64,000 nucleotides of DNA from Siphonodentalium dalli. Lineage: Eukaryota > Mollusca > Scaphopoda > Gadilida > Siphonodentaliidae. Positions 1 to 12,935 of the stretch are shown here, piece after piece. Numbering within the stretch: position 1 is the stretch's first letter; every line of letters begins with the position of its first letter. The stretch covers positions 8,894,447 to 8,958,446 of the forward strand of contig CP136061.1 in NCBI GenBank assembly GCA_032622095.1. The letters run 5' to 3'. A model generated the notes under the pieces. That model ran no database searches. It worked only from the letters and a program-made list of their open reading frames with translations, and had not been told where the DNA came from. Both the position numbers and the translations under genes were made by a program.

Positions 1-2240
1 GCCGGTGAGTCATATTTACATTCATATATGGTTCATAAGTTATGACCCGCCGATGAGTCACATTTACATTCATATATGGTTCATAAGTTATGACCCGCCG
101 GTGAGTCACATTTACATTCATATATGGTTCATAAGTTATGACCCGCCGGTGAGTCACATTTACATTCATATATGGTTCATAAGTTATAACTCGCCGGTGA
201 GTCACATTTACATTCATATATGGTTCATAAGTTATAACCCGCCGGTGAGTCATATTTACATTCATATATGGTTCATAAGTTATAACCCGCCGGTGAGTCA
301 CATTTACATTCATATATGGTTCATAAGTTATAACCCGCCGGTGAGTCGCATTTACATTCATATTTGGTTCATAAGTTATAACCCGCCGGTGAGTCATATT
401 TACAGTCATATATGGTTCATAAGTTATAACCCGCCGGTGAGTCACATTTACATTCATATGTGGTTCATAAGTTATAACCCGCCGGTGAGTCATATTTACA
501 TTCATATATGGTTCATAAGTTATAACCCGCCGGTGAGTCACGCTTACATTCATATATGGTTCATAAGTTATAACTCGCCGGTGAGTCATATTTACATTCA
601 TATATGGTTCATAAGTTATAACCCGCCGGTGAGTCACATTTACATTCATATATGGTTCATAAGTTATAACTCGCCGGTGAGTCACATTTACATTCATATA
701 TGGTTCATAAGTTATAACCCGCCGGTGAGTCACATTCACATTCATATGTGGTTCATAAGTTATAACCCGCCGGTGAGTCACATTTACATTCATATGTGGT
801 TCATAAGTTATAACCCGCCGGTGAGTCACATTTACAGTCATATGTGGTTCATAAGTTATAACCCGCCGGTGAGTCACATTTACAGTCATATATGGTTCAT
901 AAGTTATATCCCGCCGGTGAGTCACATTTACATTCATATATGGTTCATAAGTTATAACACGCCGGTGAGTCACATTTACAGTCATATGTGGTTTATAAGT
1001 TATAACCAGCCGATGAGTCACATTTACAGTCATATATGGTTCATAAGTTATAACCCGCCGGTGAGTCACATTTACAGTCATATATGGTTCATAAGTTATA
1101 ACCCGATGGTGAGTCACATTTATAGTCATATATGGTCGATAACTTACAACTCGCCGGTTAGTCACATTTACAGTCATATATGGTTCATAAGTTATAACCC
1201 GATGGTGAGTCACATTTACAGTCATATATGGTTCATAAGTTATAACCCGCCGGTGAGTCATATTTACATTCATATATGGTTCATAAGTTATAACCCGCCG
1301 GTGAGTCATATTTACAGTCATATATGGTTCATAAGTTATAACCCGCCGGTGAGTCACATTTACATTCATATATGGTTCATAAGTTATAACCCGCCGGTGA
1401 GTCACATTTACATTCATATATGGTTCATAAGTTATAACCCGCCGGTGAGTCACATTTACATTCATATATGGTTCATAAGTTATAACCCGCCGGTGAGTCA
1501 CATTTACATTCATATATGGTTCATAAGTTATAACCCGCCGGTGAGTCATATTTACATTCATATATGGTTCATAAGTTATAACCCGCCGGTGAGTCACGCT
1601 TACATTCATATATGGTTCATAAGTTATGACCCGCCGGTGAGTCATATTTACATTCATATATGGTTCATAAGTTATGACCCGCCGATGAGTCACATTTACA
1701 TTCATATATGGTTCATAAGTTATGACCCGCCTGTGAGTCACATTTACATTCATATATGGTTCATAAGTTATGACCCGCCGGTGAGTCATATTTACATTCA
1801 TATATGGTTCATAAGTTATAACCCGCCGGTGAGTCACATTTACATTCATATATGGTTCATAAGTTATAACCCGCCGGTGAGTCACATTTACATTCATATA
1901 TGGTTCATAAGTTATAACCCGCCGGTGAGTCATATTTACATTCATATATGGTTCATAAGTTATAACCCGCCGGTGAGTCACATTTACATTCATATATGGT
2001 TCATAAGTTATAACCCGCCGGTGAGTCACATTTACATTCATATATGGTTCATAAGTTATAAACCCGCCGGTGAGTCACATTTACAGTCATATATGGTCGA
2101 TAACTTATAACCCGCCTGTGAGTCATATTTACAGTCATATGTGGTTCATAAGTTATTACCCGCCGGTGAGTCACATTTACAGTCATATATGGTTCATAAG
2201 TTATAACCCGCTGGTGAGTCACATTTACAGTCATATATGG
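1..2240. repeat. 48-bp satellite array, about 46 units, continuing past the left edge
   Basis: The stretch is a head-to-tail array of a 48-bp unit whose core reads gtgagtcacatttacattca followed by tatatggttcataagttata and acccgccg. Variants include cattc/cagtc, tatatgg/tatgtgg and ataaccc/atgaccc. The period is fixed from 1 to about 2060, where one extra a breaks the phase; the last unit ends near 2240. Because 48 is a multiple of 3 and the unit has no stop in one frame, a 701-aa reading frame with a 16-residue repeat runs through it. I regard that frame as a by-product of the repeat, not a gene. Nearly every unit carries TGAGTCA and GTGAGT. Confidence 0.97.
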
Positions 2241-4165
2241 TAATCAAATTAATTGACGGATAATTGATTGGGCAATGCGTGGCGTGGCACACATGCTCGT
2301 GTAAAACATTATATTGATACGGACCGTAAACTCAAGCCACTCACTGACCAGTGACTATACAATAACTGAAATTAGTATATGGGACTAGTATCCATATAAT
2401 ATAACATTTATTTGATACATTTACTTGAAAACTGCAAAAACATTACAACAACGATAATTTGTATTTTCGAATTCCGGCTAATGTAACGTTACTTCGTACT
2501 CAACAGACTTTCAAATAGACTATTGAAACCAACAACAACATATGAGTACAGTATCCCTTTAAACATATATATTGTATAGAATGAGCTTTCCAACGTGTAT
2601 TTATTTCGACCAACCTAGAACATTCAAGCCGGGTCTACCCCCTTTAAACCAGCCCGTTGAGAAACTCACATGATAACGCGATCGTCATCGTGACGTTTCG
2701 ACCAGATTAACCAATCGTGAGACGTATTGCAAATATTCGTTCAGTTCATGTTACGGTATATATATAATTCCCTATACCTGCATGGAGGTCAAAATGTGGA
2801 ATTATACTCAATAAAACGGACGGCTCTGATAGTCCATTTCCTGAAGTTACAGGTGGAAATTACCTTTCAACTCAAGGGTGGAGTTAATTTGAGCGAACAC
2901 CCCACCATCGAGACCACTACTCAACTGAGAATAAGACATATGTTGGCGATAAGAACATACCGAGGCATTATGAGTCGGCAGCTATAGTTAGGCGTACATA
3001 TAGACGGAAGGAAAGTTGGATATAGGCGGATAGGCAATTTAAATCATGTAATGTGTGGTGCACAGATAAGGGAATTAAACCTGCACAATATACGATTTGA
3101 CAATACTTTATTTTCTTCAGTTGGCTCCAAATAAAATAACTTAATCTCGTATTCTTGAGCTCGCGTGATTGACGTGCCATGATACTGCCATATCAGTCCC
3201 ATACATATGTTAGCCAAAACTAACATCATGTGACTCATATGTGAATGTCTATAGCGAGCATAACTTTCATTAGAAAACGACTTTCACAATCGTCGTTGTC
3301 ACAGTCGCATACTCGGCGTTGTCAATTGAGTGCGATGGTACCACCCTCAATTTTGGCTATCAAGCTATCAATCACACAACTGAGGTGAACATTAGTTCTG
3401 AAAAATCACCCAAATACTTATGGCAATGTTAATATTTGGTTTCCACTCAATATAATAGGACATTATATATATTTTCTCAAATCTAGAGACGAATTTCACA
3501 CAGTGTTGTGTGTAAAACCAAAACAACCGGTCTATTTATGTCAAGGATTATGTATTGTTGTGCTAACCGTCTAGTGCTGAACTCTTTACAGATTATCGAA
3601 CCGAAGATCGCCGTACCTAATAGTAATATAATATGTGGTACATATCTGTCTGCATTTCTCAAAATATTAATTTATCACATTAGTCTGGTCGCGGAATCGT
3701 TGAACTGCCGTAGCACCGTGGTTGTCAAGCCGCATAATCGTGAAATTGGTCGCCGAATCGTCAAAACGATTCTGCCTTGTGAATATTCCAATGAATGTTC
3801 TCACGAAAACATTGGTGCAACGATAATTATTTCTATTTATATAAGGCTATACATGTAAATAAGAGACAATTGGCTCCATTAGACATTGAGCGAGCTCACC
3901 AAAGTTAAGAAATGTCGAACACGGTTAGTCCGTGGATGAATGACTGGCTGGCGATGCCATGCCCTGCTAAATATCTGTGTGATTCTGGAACGTTTTTTCT
4001 ATGTTACATACGCCACAAAGTAAACTATCTACAATAATGCGAACAACAATTAAGCGACCATGTTGTTCAGTGATGTCACGTGAATATGCATGCAGGGTTT
4101 TTTAGTTTATTTATCCAATACATATGCATACATGGTTTGCATAGGAGACTCAATATATAAGAGAA
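2241..4165. other. Unassigned intergenic DNA
   Basis: I see no gene, RNA gene or clear repeat here. Open frames are under 120 codons and look like chance. The composition is AT-rich and ordinary for this window. Confidence 0.6.
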
Positions 4166-4738
4166 TGTAGAAAATATTACTCTCTGCATATGGCACACGT
4201 TGTTGTTTGAGCAGATATTACTCTCTGTATATGGCACACGTTGTTGTTTGATAAGATTACTCTCTGTATATGGCACACATTACTCTCTGTATATGGCACA
4301 CATTACTCTTTGTATATGGCACACATTACTCTCTGTATATGGCACACATTACTATCTGTATATGGCACACATTACTCTCTGTATATGGCACACGTTGTTG
4401 TTTGATCAGATATTACGCTCTGTATATGGTACACACTACTCCCTGTATATGGCACACGTTGTTGTTTGAGCAGATATTACTCTCTGTATATGGCACACAT
4501 TACTCTCTGTATATGGCCCACATTACTCTCTGTATATCGCACACATTACTCTATGTATATCGCACACATTACTCTCTGTATATGGCACACGTTGCTGTTT
4601 GATCAGATATTACTCTCTGTATATGGCACACATTACTCTCTGTATATGGCACACATTACTCTCTGAATATGGCACACTACTCCCTGTATATGTCACACAT
4701 TACTCTCTGTATATGCACACATTACTCTCTGAATTTTA
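4166..4738. repeat. 23-bp satellite with a 41-bp variant unit
   Basis: The basic unit is attactctctgtatatggcacac (23 bp, written here as one motif; key part tatatggcacac). It is interspersed with a 41-bp form carrying an extra 18-bp segment containing ttgttgtttgagcag or ttgttgtttgatcag. Late units are diverged (gtatatcgcacac, gaatatggcacac). The several overlapping short open frames are products of the repeat. Confidence 0.93.
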
Positions 4739-5406
4739 GCTATAGCTTACATATGTGTATTATACTCCAAGAAAGGACTATGCGCAACGTGACCCCACGA
4801 CGTTGCTACCTTAGCGGCGTATCAACAAAAACTCTCACCTCGAAATTGGGTCACATCTATACTTTAGCGTTTCGGATGGTTTGAACGAATAAATTAATGC
4901 ATACAAGTCGATTAAAATAGTAATGTAGCTACATTTTCGATGATTAAATGTCCCTCATAGGACTAAATTTTAGCTTTCACTATTCTTTTCCCATCACTTT
5001 AGACAGTTTGCACAGCACAAAATTTGAAAAATTTACTTTTCTCAGAATTTGCATGGTTATTTTCAATCTAGCAAATTCTGAACTATAAAAGTTTGAATGA
5101 ATTTGCTTTTTGTTTGAGAACATTGACATTTGGTTGAATGAATTTCACATTTCTGATTTCTGAACATGGATTAATATTATATTAGGACTTATATCTTGTT
5201 GATTGCTGACAAATCACCCCAATGTTCCATAAATCCAAGATCTCATCACATGTACTGTAACTGCGTATTCATGCGTAACGGGAATATTACTCTTCGATAT
5301 TACCAATTACTCTTTGAAATTACCAAAATGCAGGTTGTTTTTGTCTCAAATCTGACGTACATTTGCCCAAAAACTATAGTGTCGTTTGGCGTAAGATAAA
5401 AACAAC
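4739..5406. other. Unassigned AT-rich DNA
   Basis: No gene or repeat recognised between the 23-bp satellite and the hairpin at 5407. Confidence 0.5.
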
Positions 5407-5543
5407 AATAGCATAGTGTGTTTTGAGATGTGTTTTTTCTCTCAACTCGTTAGAAGTATGATTTTTCGTTCGACAGAGCCTCGCGAAAAATCATTCTTCT
5501 AACTCATTGAGATAAAACACATCTCAAAACACACTATGCTATT
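5407..5543. repeat. Foldback / short hairpin element
   Basis: Two arms of about 60 bp, 5407-5468 and 5484-5543, are reverse complements with few mismatches. The outer ends read aatagcatagtgtgttttga and its complement. The loop is about 15 bp and contains cgacagagcc. The size and symmetry suggest a tiny MITE-like foldback. No transposase and no convincing target duplication are visible. Confidence 0.88.
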
Positions 5544-6517
5544 ATCGGATATTTATTTGGGGGAAATGTTCAGTTTAATGTTGATAACTTTGTCTTCTGA
5601 TTTTCTAATTTCATTTAAATCATCATCACTCGTTGTGTAACGGTTCTCTTATGTTATTATATAAATTACAGGTTAGTAGTAAATGGCAGCGTGCAACATT
5701 ATTACAATCGTGCTTTAGTCTAATATATACAACTTGAATTACAATGACGTCATTGTGATGATTTCATGTTTAATACCTAGTCAGCGAACATTCGATGCAA
5801 AAACCGAAGATGCCCTGATTGTATAAACGATACATAATTTTTGTGCTAAGAAATATAAAACAAACAAACTAAAAGAATATACATGTTAATTAAAATATTC
5901 CAAAGACCTCACTCTCATTATTCCTATACTCGGTTCCACTGACACATGTATATTCATAGTATTCATTCATTATGTCGACCATGTAGGTGCCTTTACATAT
6001 GAACCACTCTTCGTACCATTGCCCTAACAAAGCTTATTTAAAAAACCCAGTCTGCACACGATGAACGTAACCCGAAAAACAATCAAATTCATTCTGCCAT
6101 CTACATCATATAATCTGTCATCACACTCAGGGGTGATAGGAAGACAGTCAGTCATGACTATATCAACCCTAACAATATGTATAGTCTATTAATATTATAT
6201 TTATTTGTAATTGTACTTTCCATGTGTATATTGTAAATAAAATTATCATATCCTATTCTATCTTCAGGTGAGCTTCAAGACGGATGCAATACGATTCAAC
6301 ATCGATTATACCGTTACGTCCAGTTATGCGGAAATTGATTGCATACATTTCACTGGAACAGAATGAACATAACACTGGCCAACAATGGAAACTGGTCAAA
6401 ACTAGAAACAAAATACTTTAACATCTCTTTAGTGTCAACACTGGAAACATAATACGTTAAAACCTCTTTATGATAACACTGGAAACTAATAAAATTAATC
6501 TTCAAATATCTGCGTTA
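5544..6517. other. Unassigned intergenic DNA
   Basis: AT-rich sequence without a recognisable gene or repeat. Confidence 0.5.
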
Positions 6518-6612
6518 TTTAGTAAACATTTGTCCCTTTAGTAAACATTTGTCCCTTTAGTAAACATTTGTCCCTTTAGTAAACATTTGTCCCTTTAGTA
6601 AACATTTGTCCC
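6518..6612. repeat. 19-bp minisatellite, five identical units
   Basis: Five perfect head-to-tail copies of tttagtaaacatttgtccc. Perfect identity implies recent expansion. Confidence 0.97.
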
Positions 6613-8692
6613 TTTAAAGGCACGGGAGGCCTTTGCGGCGATGCTATTGCTGTTAAAATAATCACACCCATTAAAAGTACCATAAAGAGAAAGAATATTA
6701 AACTAGAATGCACTCTTAGAGATGCCGACTTGCGCAAAGCTACCGATAGTATACACTGAAGGGGTGCAGGAAGGTATGTCGGGTGGGTAGTCCGAGAGGC
6801 AAAAAATCTTATTTTTTACAACCTCATACAAATGTTATACTAAAGACCTTTTGTGCTCATATTTAACATTTTAACAGTTTAAAACTTATTATAGCTGCAA
6901 AAACACCTTATTTATGTTACTGGACCCGTATATGGGCTTTATTGAAGGTGGTATAAAGCTGACATGTTGCATATGGGACGGTGGGGTGAAAAACTTCCTT
7001 CCCGACACCCTTCGAACGAAGCTTCGAGAAATGTAAAACTGAAATAAATAAACTTTTCCGCATGTAACTACCTGTAGGACTTTTAAACCTAGATCATTGT
7101 GTGCATGGAAAAGAGCGAGCAGCTTTCAAACATTAATGTGACTATCAATGGCTAGAAAATAACGTTCATCAGTGCATCAAGCTAATCAATGAATTATTTG
7201 CATGTTTATCAACTCAGATGAATATGTTGATCTCACAACACCTACAGTCTGACATAGTGACTGCTTGTCATTTTGTATAAAGAAGATGTTCCAGTAGACA
7301 GGTTGTATCGAATAATGGTAGATAATGTGCTGGTTGACAGACTAATCAATCTGGAATTAGTTAGAAATTGTGTCTATCCTGCACAACGACCTTGCAGATA
7401 CACCTATCAGCAATTTATAAAATAATATTTCCAATTGCATCCTGGCAAATACATGTATCCTCTCTAGATACCGGTATGTATTTATTTCCAAAATATGTCA
7501 ACTCTAGTTGAATTGACGCTTAACAACTGATATGTCATGGATATGTCTACATAACATCAACAGTGACTCGAAAGTCAAGATTGAGTTCACTGTCCTGAGA
7601 TGTTATGAGCTTAAAATGTGTTAGAGCCAAATAGCCAAAACACATGTTCGGTTCGTGTAATAGCTTGCTGGTGGAAATGATACCTCACTGGATATACAGG
7701 GGATGTGCTGGGAGATGTATCATTTGTTTTTGTAAAATTGGATGCATATGCCTTATAATAGTGTTTTATGTGCAACTATCAACTGCTGATGGGTTACTGA
7801 CTTACTGTATAAGTGTATTTGTCCACTATATTGATGCGTTATAATTTCCATTTAGCAGATTGGAATTTGACCACACAGGAAGAACTATAGCATACTCTCA
7901 TCACACGTTGACTTGGAAACTCCATTGAATGGATATGTATAATGTGGTAGACATATGCCTATCAGCCCGTATTTAAAGAAAAAATATTTACCTGTATATT
8001 CCATTTTTTTTAATTAAACAGCTTCTGAAACAGATGAAACTGTCGTTTGATATAAAGGAGATAATTTCCCAGTCATGTGAGTGATATCAGTAGGGTTTTC
8101 TGCATTTTTTTTTACTTGGGCTTGGGCTACTGAGGCTAACATTTTGAAAATTCCCGTGGCATCCTCATACATGTACTCCCCCAAACCTCTAACTTTTGAT
8201 GTATTACCATTAATCCATTTGACAAATTAGACTTAACCCAAATATTACACAGTAAAAATAAAAATTTCAATTAAAAATTGTTTATGAATAGAACCTGGTG
8301 CAAAATGGAACAGTGGAGGTTTCGGGCAATTTCACCTCTTCACAATACAAACCGTTAATAAAACCATGCATACATGTAGCTCGAAGACGAGTATGACTCG
8401 CCACACAGTAACATTTCACCAGGCTCTGTTCATAAACTTAAGTGAATTCACAACTCTTTGTACTCAAGATATAATATGAGCATAGGCTAGTGTAATTAAC
8501 GAACCACAGCTAAAACACACTCATAAGCTAGGATATATCTGCCTTTTTAAAATCTTATAAAAATAACTGCATACATTCATATTCCCATCAAATAAGATTC
8601 AATTAAGCCTTAAGTCGTGGTATGATTAATTACACTTCAGACATGCACAATGGTTCATTAAATTTCGTATATCAATTAGAGCAATCACACAT
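6613..8692. other. Unassigned intergenic DNA
   Basis: About 2 kb in which I see no gene, RNA or strong repeat. The longest frames are under 70 codons. Confidence 0.5.
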
Positions 8693-9810
8693 CAGGGCTA
8701 AGCTTGCCACGATTATTCGACTAACCTTCGACAGGTGTGGTAGTCGACGGTTATTTACTTTCGTCGACTAATCGCCCAAACGGGGGTATGGTTGTCTATT
8801 TAAGCAGTACTATGCGCAAATACAATGGCTGGAAGTAAAAGTTAACAGTGTATATAGCACAATTTAGCACCCGACAGCCTGTTCTGTCGCCACCTCTGAT
8901 GCGGCTTCCTTTGATAACGCAGCCGACGTTTGGCGGTCATCATCAAAGAGTTGGGTGTGCCTTTGATGTGTTACAGGCTTGCCATTGTTTATATATTATG
9001 TTTAACTGTAAACGTATCTTCCTATGGATCTGTAATTAGCGATCATCATATCCAAAATGGACGACATGCATGGGACTGCATCTATATTTCTTTTTTCAAA
9101 TTTCATACTGAAAAACGTGCACCATTATTGATAATAATTGACAAAGTCACAAAGTTCGCGGGACATGGAATGTTCAGTGTTACTAGACAGTTAATCCATA
9201 ACAAGTTGGTGTCATCACTTATTAGTTAGACATACATCACATTCTCCAACTTGGTAACGTATATACCCCCCACACGCTACCGCGCTGCACGATGAATAAC
9301 AAAACTAAAAGTACAGTAACAGGCAGCGCGCACACATACCGAAACCCCCGAAATAAAATTAAATGCTATAATATGTCAGGTGACGCAATCGGTACACAAT
9401 GGGAGTTTCCATAGTCCGTTTTCAATAAGTATGCGACAATTCCGCATGCTTTCATTTGGCACCGTGACGGCGATGCATGTTCACGGGGAACATTGATTGA
9501 CTGGACAGATATATTTTTTTAATGTCTCGTCCGCGGGAATAGCGATGAGGAGGGCATTTACCTGCTGCGTAAATTTGAGTTTAGGTGGCCGATGACGGGC
9601 GGGGGCCTCAGAATTACCAGCCTGCTTACTGACAGATTATAACTGTGTTCAGACTGGATGTAATGTAGTCATTGTAATTTCGATTTGATCACGTCTTTAC
9701 CTGGGTGCAATATAGGCCACATATATAAACGATTAATCGATTAATCGACTAACCGTCGACTATAGCGGTCGATTAGTCGATTGTGAAAACCCATAGTCGT
9801 GGCAACCCTA
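8693..9810. mobile_element. Probable non-autonomous hAT-like DNA transposon
   Basis: The left end begins cagggctaagcttgccacga and the right end, read on the minus strand, begins agggttgccacga. Both ends then enter blocks rich in gtcgacta/taatcgac palindromes (8718-8780 and 9728-9785). Ends of the form CAGGGNTGCCACGA followed by TAGTCGACTA words are typical of hAT-superfamily elements. Inside there is no transposase, only frames under 100 codons, so the element would depend on a helper. I find no exact 8-bp target duplication; aatcacac (left) and aatcagac (right) match 7 of 8 but lie 2 bp off the left end. Confidence 0.5.
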
Positions 9811-9974
9811 ATCAGACCATGTGGGAAATCGGAGATTCACAATGCAAACAGACTACGAGTTCACCACGTCAAACTTAAAACCTAAACAAACCTTTTAAAA
9901 GCCGTATATACCTTTTGTACAAATTATTATAGAATATAAACTCCCAACATCTAACAGTGTTCAAAAGATTTAGT

Positions 9975-10365
9975 CATGCAAAGATTAAAATCCAAGATGG
10001 CTGCTGGCGGCCATGTTTTTTTCCGAATGACCCCAAAATGACTCGTTCCCATCTACATGTCAATATTAACATCCATGACACATTTCATGATGATCAGACA
10101 AACAGTATGGCCTGTAGCCCGTGCTAATTGATTGAATTTTGAAATCCAAGATGGCCACGGCCATGTTGTTTTGCCGCATGCCCTAAAATGACTTGTACCC
10201 ATCTACATGTCAATGTCAACAGCTATGACAAATTTCATAATGATCCGACCAAAGGTACGACATGTAGCCTGTATTGTTGACGCATCACACACCCACACAC
10301 ACACACACGGACGACGGATACTAAGCCATGGTTTTACAAAGTAAAGTTGAGCTAATAAGGTTGCT
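9975..10365 (+). repeat. Dispersed SINE-like repeat with internal duplication
   Basis: Two diverged direct copies of about 150 bp follow one another. Each has 'aaatccaagatggc', a ggccatgttgtttt block, 'cccatctacatgtcaat' and 'aaatttcataatgat'. After them come a (CA)n tract, cggacgacggata and gagctaataa. This layout (nccaagatggcc ... cggacgacgg ... gagctaataa tail) resembles repeats common in molluscan genomes; that comparison is from memory. A fainter relative lies at about 14560-14720. Confidence 0.6.
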
Positions 10366-10438
10366 ATGCATACATGTACATGTTAACTAGTAGCTTTCTG
10401 AAAATTTGCGAAAACACCCACATCTATTTACATGCAAA

Positions 10439-10555
10439 AGAGAATACATTCGCCTAACAATATTTACCTCAACCTTGTAAGCCAGTGCATTCTCTTGTCT
10501 CAGTGCGAGGCTCCTTATGTGACACTCGGATATACACCGTAAGAGAATGCACTGT
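10439..10555. repeat. Repeat Y, copy 1 (foldback, ~115 bp)
   Basis: The segment is palindromic around ccagtgcattctc ... gagaatgcactg, and its flank agaatacattcgcctaacaa recurs in reverse orientation at 45611-45720. Two copies with internal symmetry indicate a small dispersed foldback. Confidence 0.75.
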
Positions 10556-10673
10556 AGTGCGATCTGGCCATTAGTTCCCGAGAAACCAGTCTGTCCATGC
10601 AGATATGACGTCAAAATGTGAAAATGGAAAGAAACCACATGCAGACCATGTTACACAAAGTGCCGAAATACAT

Positions 10674-12883
10674 ACATGCATCGGTGTAACAGGATATCTC
10701 CCCCTGGATATCTCCCCCACCCTGGATATCGCCCCCCATATATGACTAAAACATAATTTCACTCATTTGATATTGTTATACCCTGAAATGGCCATAATTA
10801 TTTTTGTTTTAAGATTTAATATTTTTTTTATATTTCAAAATAAAAAAGTGACAACATTTTTTTATCACGCATTTTATTGTTTATTACTGAAATGGTCAGA
10901 AATTGTTTTTTTTTTAACTAAATGTGTTTTTTTTTCAAATGTCAAGGCTTGATATCCCGTCCACCCCCCCCCCCCCCCCCCACCCAGCACATACATGACA
11001 AAAAAATCATATTATGGTTTTATCACTTATTTTTTTACATAATATTGTCATAAAACATCGAGAAATTAACTTCTGAGAAAAAGTTGTTTGAGTCAGGGTT
11101 TGGGATGGGGGATGTCCAGGTCAGGATATCTCCCCCACCCCTCCCAGCACCTACATGACAAAAAAATCATCTTAAATGGTTTTATCACCCCAAACCCTGA
11201 CTCAAAGAACTTTTTCTTGGAAGAAGTTACTTTCTCACTGTTTCGTGAATATATAAAGCAAAATATGCAATAAAACCATAAGATGATTTTTTTGTCATGT
11301 AGGTGCTGGGTGGGCGGGGAAGATATCCTAACCTTGACATCTTCCCCCCACCCCAAACCCTGACTCAAACAACTTTTTCTTAGAAGAAGTTACTTTCTCG
11401 CTGTTTCATGACTACATGTATATAAAGCAAAATAAGCAATAAAACCATAAGATGATTTTTTTGTCATGATGGTGCTGGGTGGGGGAGATATCCTGACCTG
11501 GACATCTTCTCCCACCCCAAACCCTGACGCGAACAATTTTTCTCAGAAGTAAATTACTCGCTGTTAGATGACTATATAAAGCAATAAAATTATAAGGTGA
11601 TTTTTTTTGTCATGTAGGTGCTGGGTGGCGGGGGGGATACTGGTATCCTGACCTGGACATCTCACCGCCCCAACTCAAACCCTGACTCAAACAACTTTTT
11701 CTCTGAAGAAGTTAATTTCTTGCTGTTTCATGACTATATAAAGCAAAATAAGCAATAAAACCATAAGATGAGTTTTTGTCATGTACATGTAGGTGCTGGG
11801 TTGGGGGAAGATATCCTGACCTGGACACCCGCCCATAAAACCATAAGATGAGTTTTTTGTCATGTAGGTGCTGGTGGGGGGGGGGGGGGGAGATATCCTA
11901 ACCTGGACATTTCCAACCACCCCAAACCCTGACTCAAACAACTTTTTCTTGGAAGAAGTTTCTTTCTCACTGTTTCATGACTATACACTGTTTAAAGCAA
12001 AATAAGCGATAAAACTATAAGATGAATATTTTGTCATGTTGGTGCTGGGTGGGGGGGGGGGGGGAATATCCTAACCTGGACATCTCCCCCCCCCCAAACC
12101 ATGACTCAAACAACTTTTTCTCAGGAGAAATTAATTTCTCGCTGTTTCATGTGTGGGGGGAGATATCCTGACCTGGACGTCTTCTCCCACCCCAAACCCT
12201 GACGCGAACAATTTTTCTCAGAAGTAAATTTCTCGCGGTTTGATGACTATATAAAGCAATAAAATGATAAGGTGATTGTTTTTGTCATGTAGGTGCTGGG
12301 TGGCGGGGGGGATACTGGTATCCTGATCTGGACATCTCACCGCCCCAACCCAAACCCTGACTCAAACAACTTTTGTCTCCGAAGAAGTTAATTTCTTGCT
12401 GTTTCATGACTATATAAAGCAAAATAAGCAATAAAACCATAAGATGATTTTTTGTCATGTACATGTAGGTGCTGGGTTGGGGAAGATATCAAGACCTGGA
12501 CAATTAAATAAAAATAAATTTAAATCTCAAAAGTCATTTTTTTTCTGGCCATTTCAGGATCAAACAATCAAATGTGTGATAAACCAATTTTGTCACTTGG
12601 AAAAAAAATATTTTAATAAAAATAAAAAAATTATTTATTAAAAAAAAACATTTTTCGGACCATTTCAAGATTAAACTATGAAAAGTGTGAAAAAAACAAT
12701 TGTCACTGAGAAAAAAAAAATTTAAGAAAAAAATATATTAAATCTCAAAAAAAAAAATTCTGGCCATTTCAGGGTCAAACAATATCAAATGAGAGAACAT
12801 TTTTTTTAGTCATATATGGGGGGAGATATCCAGGGTGGGAGAGATATCCTGGGGGAGATGATGTGTTACACCGGTATCCATGC
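10674..12883. mobile_element. Foldback element with long inverted arms and tandem-repeat core
   Basis: The left arm (about 10674-10950) and right arm (about 12600-12883) are inverted copies. catgcatcggtgtaac pairs with gttacaccggtatccatg. The gatatctcccccaccctgga blocks pair, as do ccatatatgactaaa, catttgatattgtt and ctgaaatggcca. Between the arms is a tandem array (see the core entry). There is no coding sequence. Inverted arms around a ~160-bp tandem core recall bivalve 'pearl'/non-autonomous Helitron-like elements, but the long inverted arms do not fit Helitrons, so I leave the class open. Confidence 0.8.
10980..12500. repeat. ~150-170-bp tandem core with homopolymer G/C tracts
   Basis: Units contain, in order, gtcatgtaggtgctgggt, a G-run, gatatcctgacctggacat, a C-run, ccaaaccctgactcaaacaa, ctttttct.agaagaagtta, gctgtttcatgactatataa and aagcaataaaaccataagat. 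About nine units run in one orientation from 11190 onward. The first one and a half units (10980-11189) run in the opposite orientation, making an internal palindrome at about 11189. Homopolymers reach about 18 C near 10964 and about 14 G near 11876 and 12050. These tracts are likely to be length-unstable and prone to assembly error. Confidence 0.88.
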
Positions 12884-12935
12884 CAAATTTCATCGCTGTC
12901 AGTGCTGAAATGTGGATGGCTTGATGTACATGCAT

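Noticed and set aside
5..2110. 701-aa open frame with a 16-residue repeat, as a repetitive protein
   Set aside because: The 48-bp unit is a multiple of 3 without stops, so the frame is open automatically. Unit substitutions change amino acids freely, and the frame breaks at the first single-base slip near 2060.
1..4738. CRISPR arrays at 1-2240 or 4166-4738
   Set aside because: The units are contiguous and the 'spacers' are part of the repeated unit; there are no cas genes and the context is eukaryotic.
8683..9817. 8-bp duplication aatcacac/aatcagac as the hAT target duplication
   Set aside because: One mismatch and a 2-bp gap from the left terminus; reported only as a possibility.
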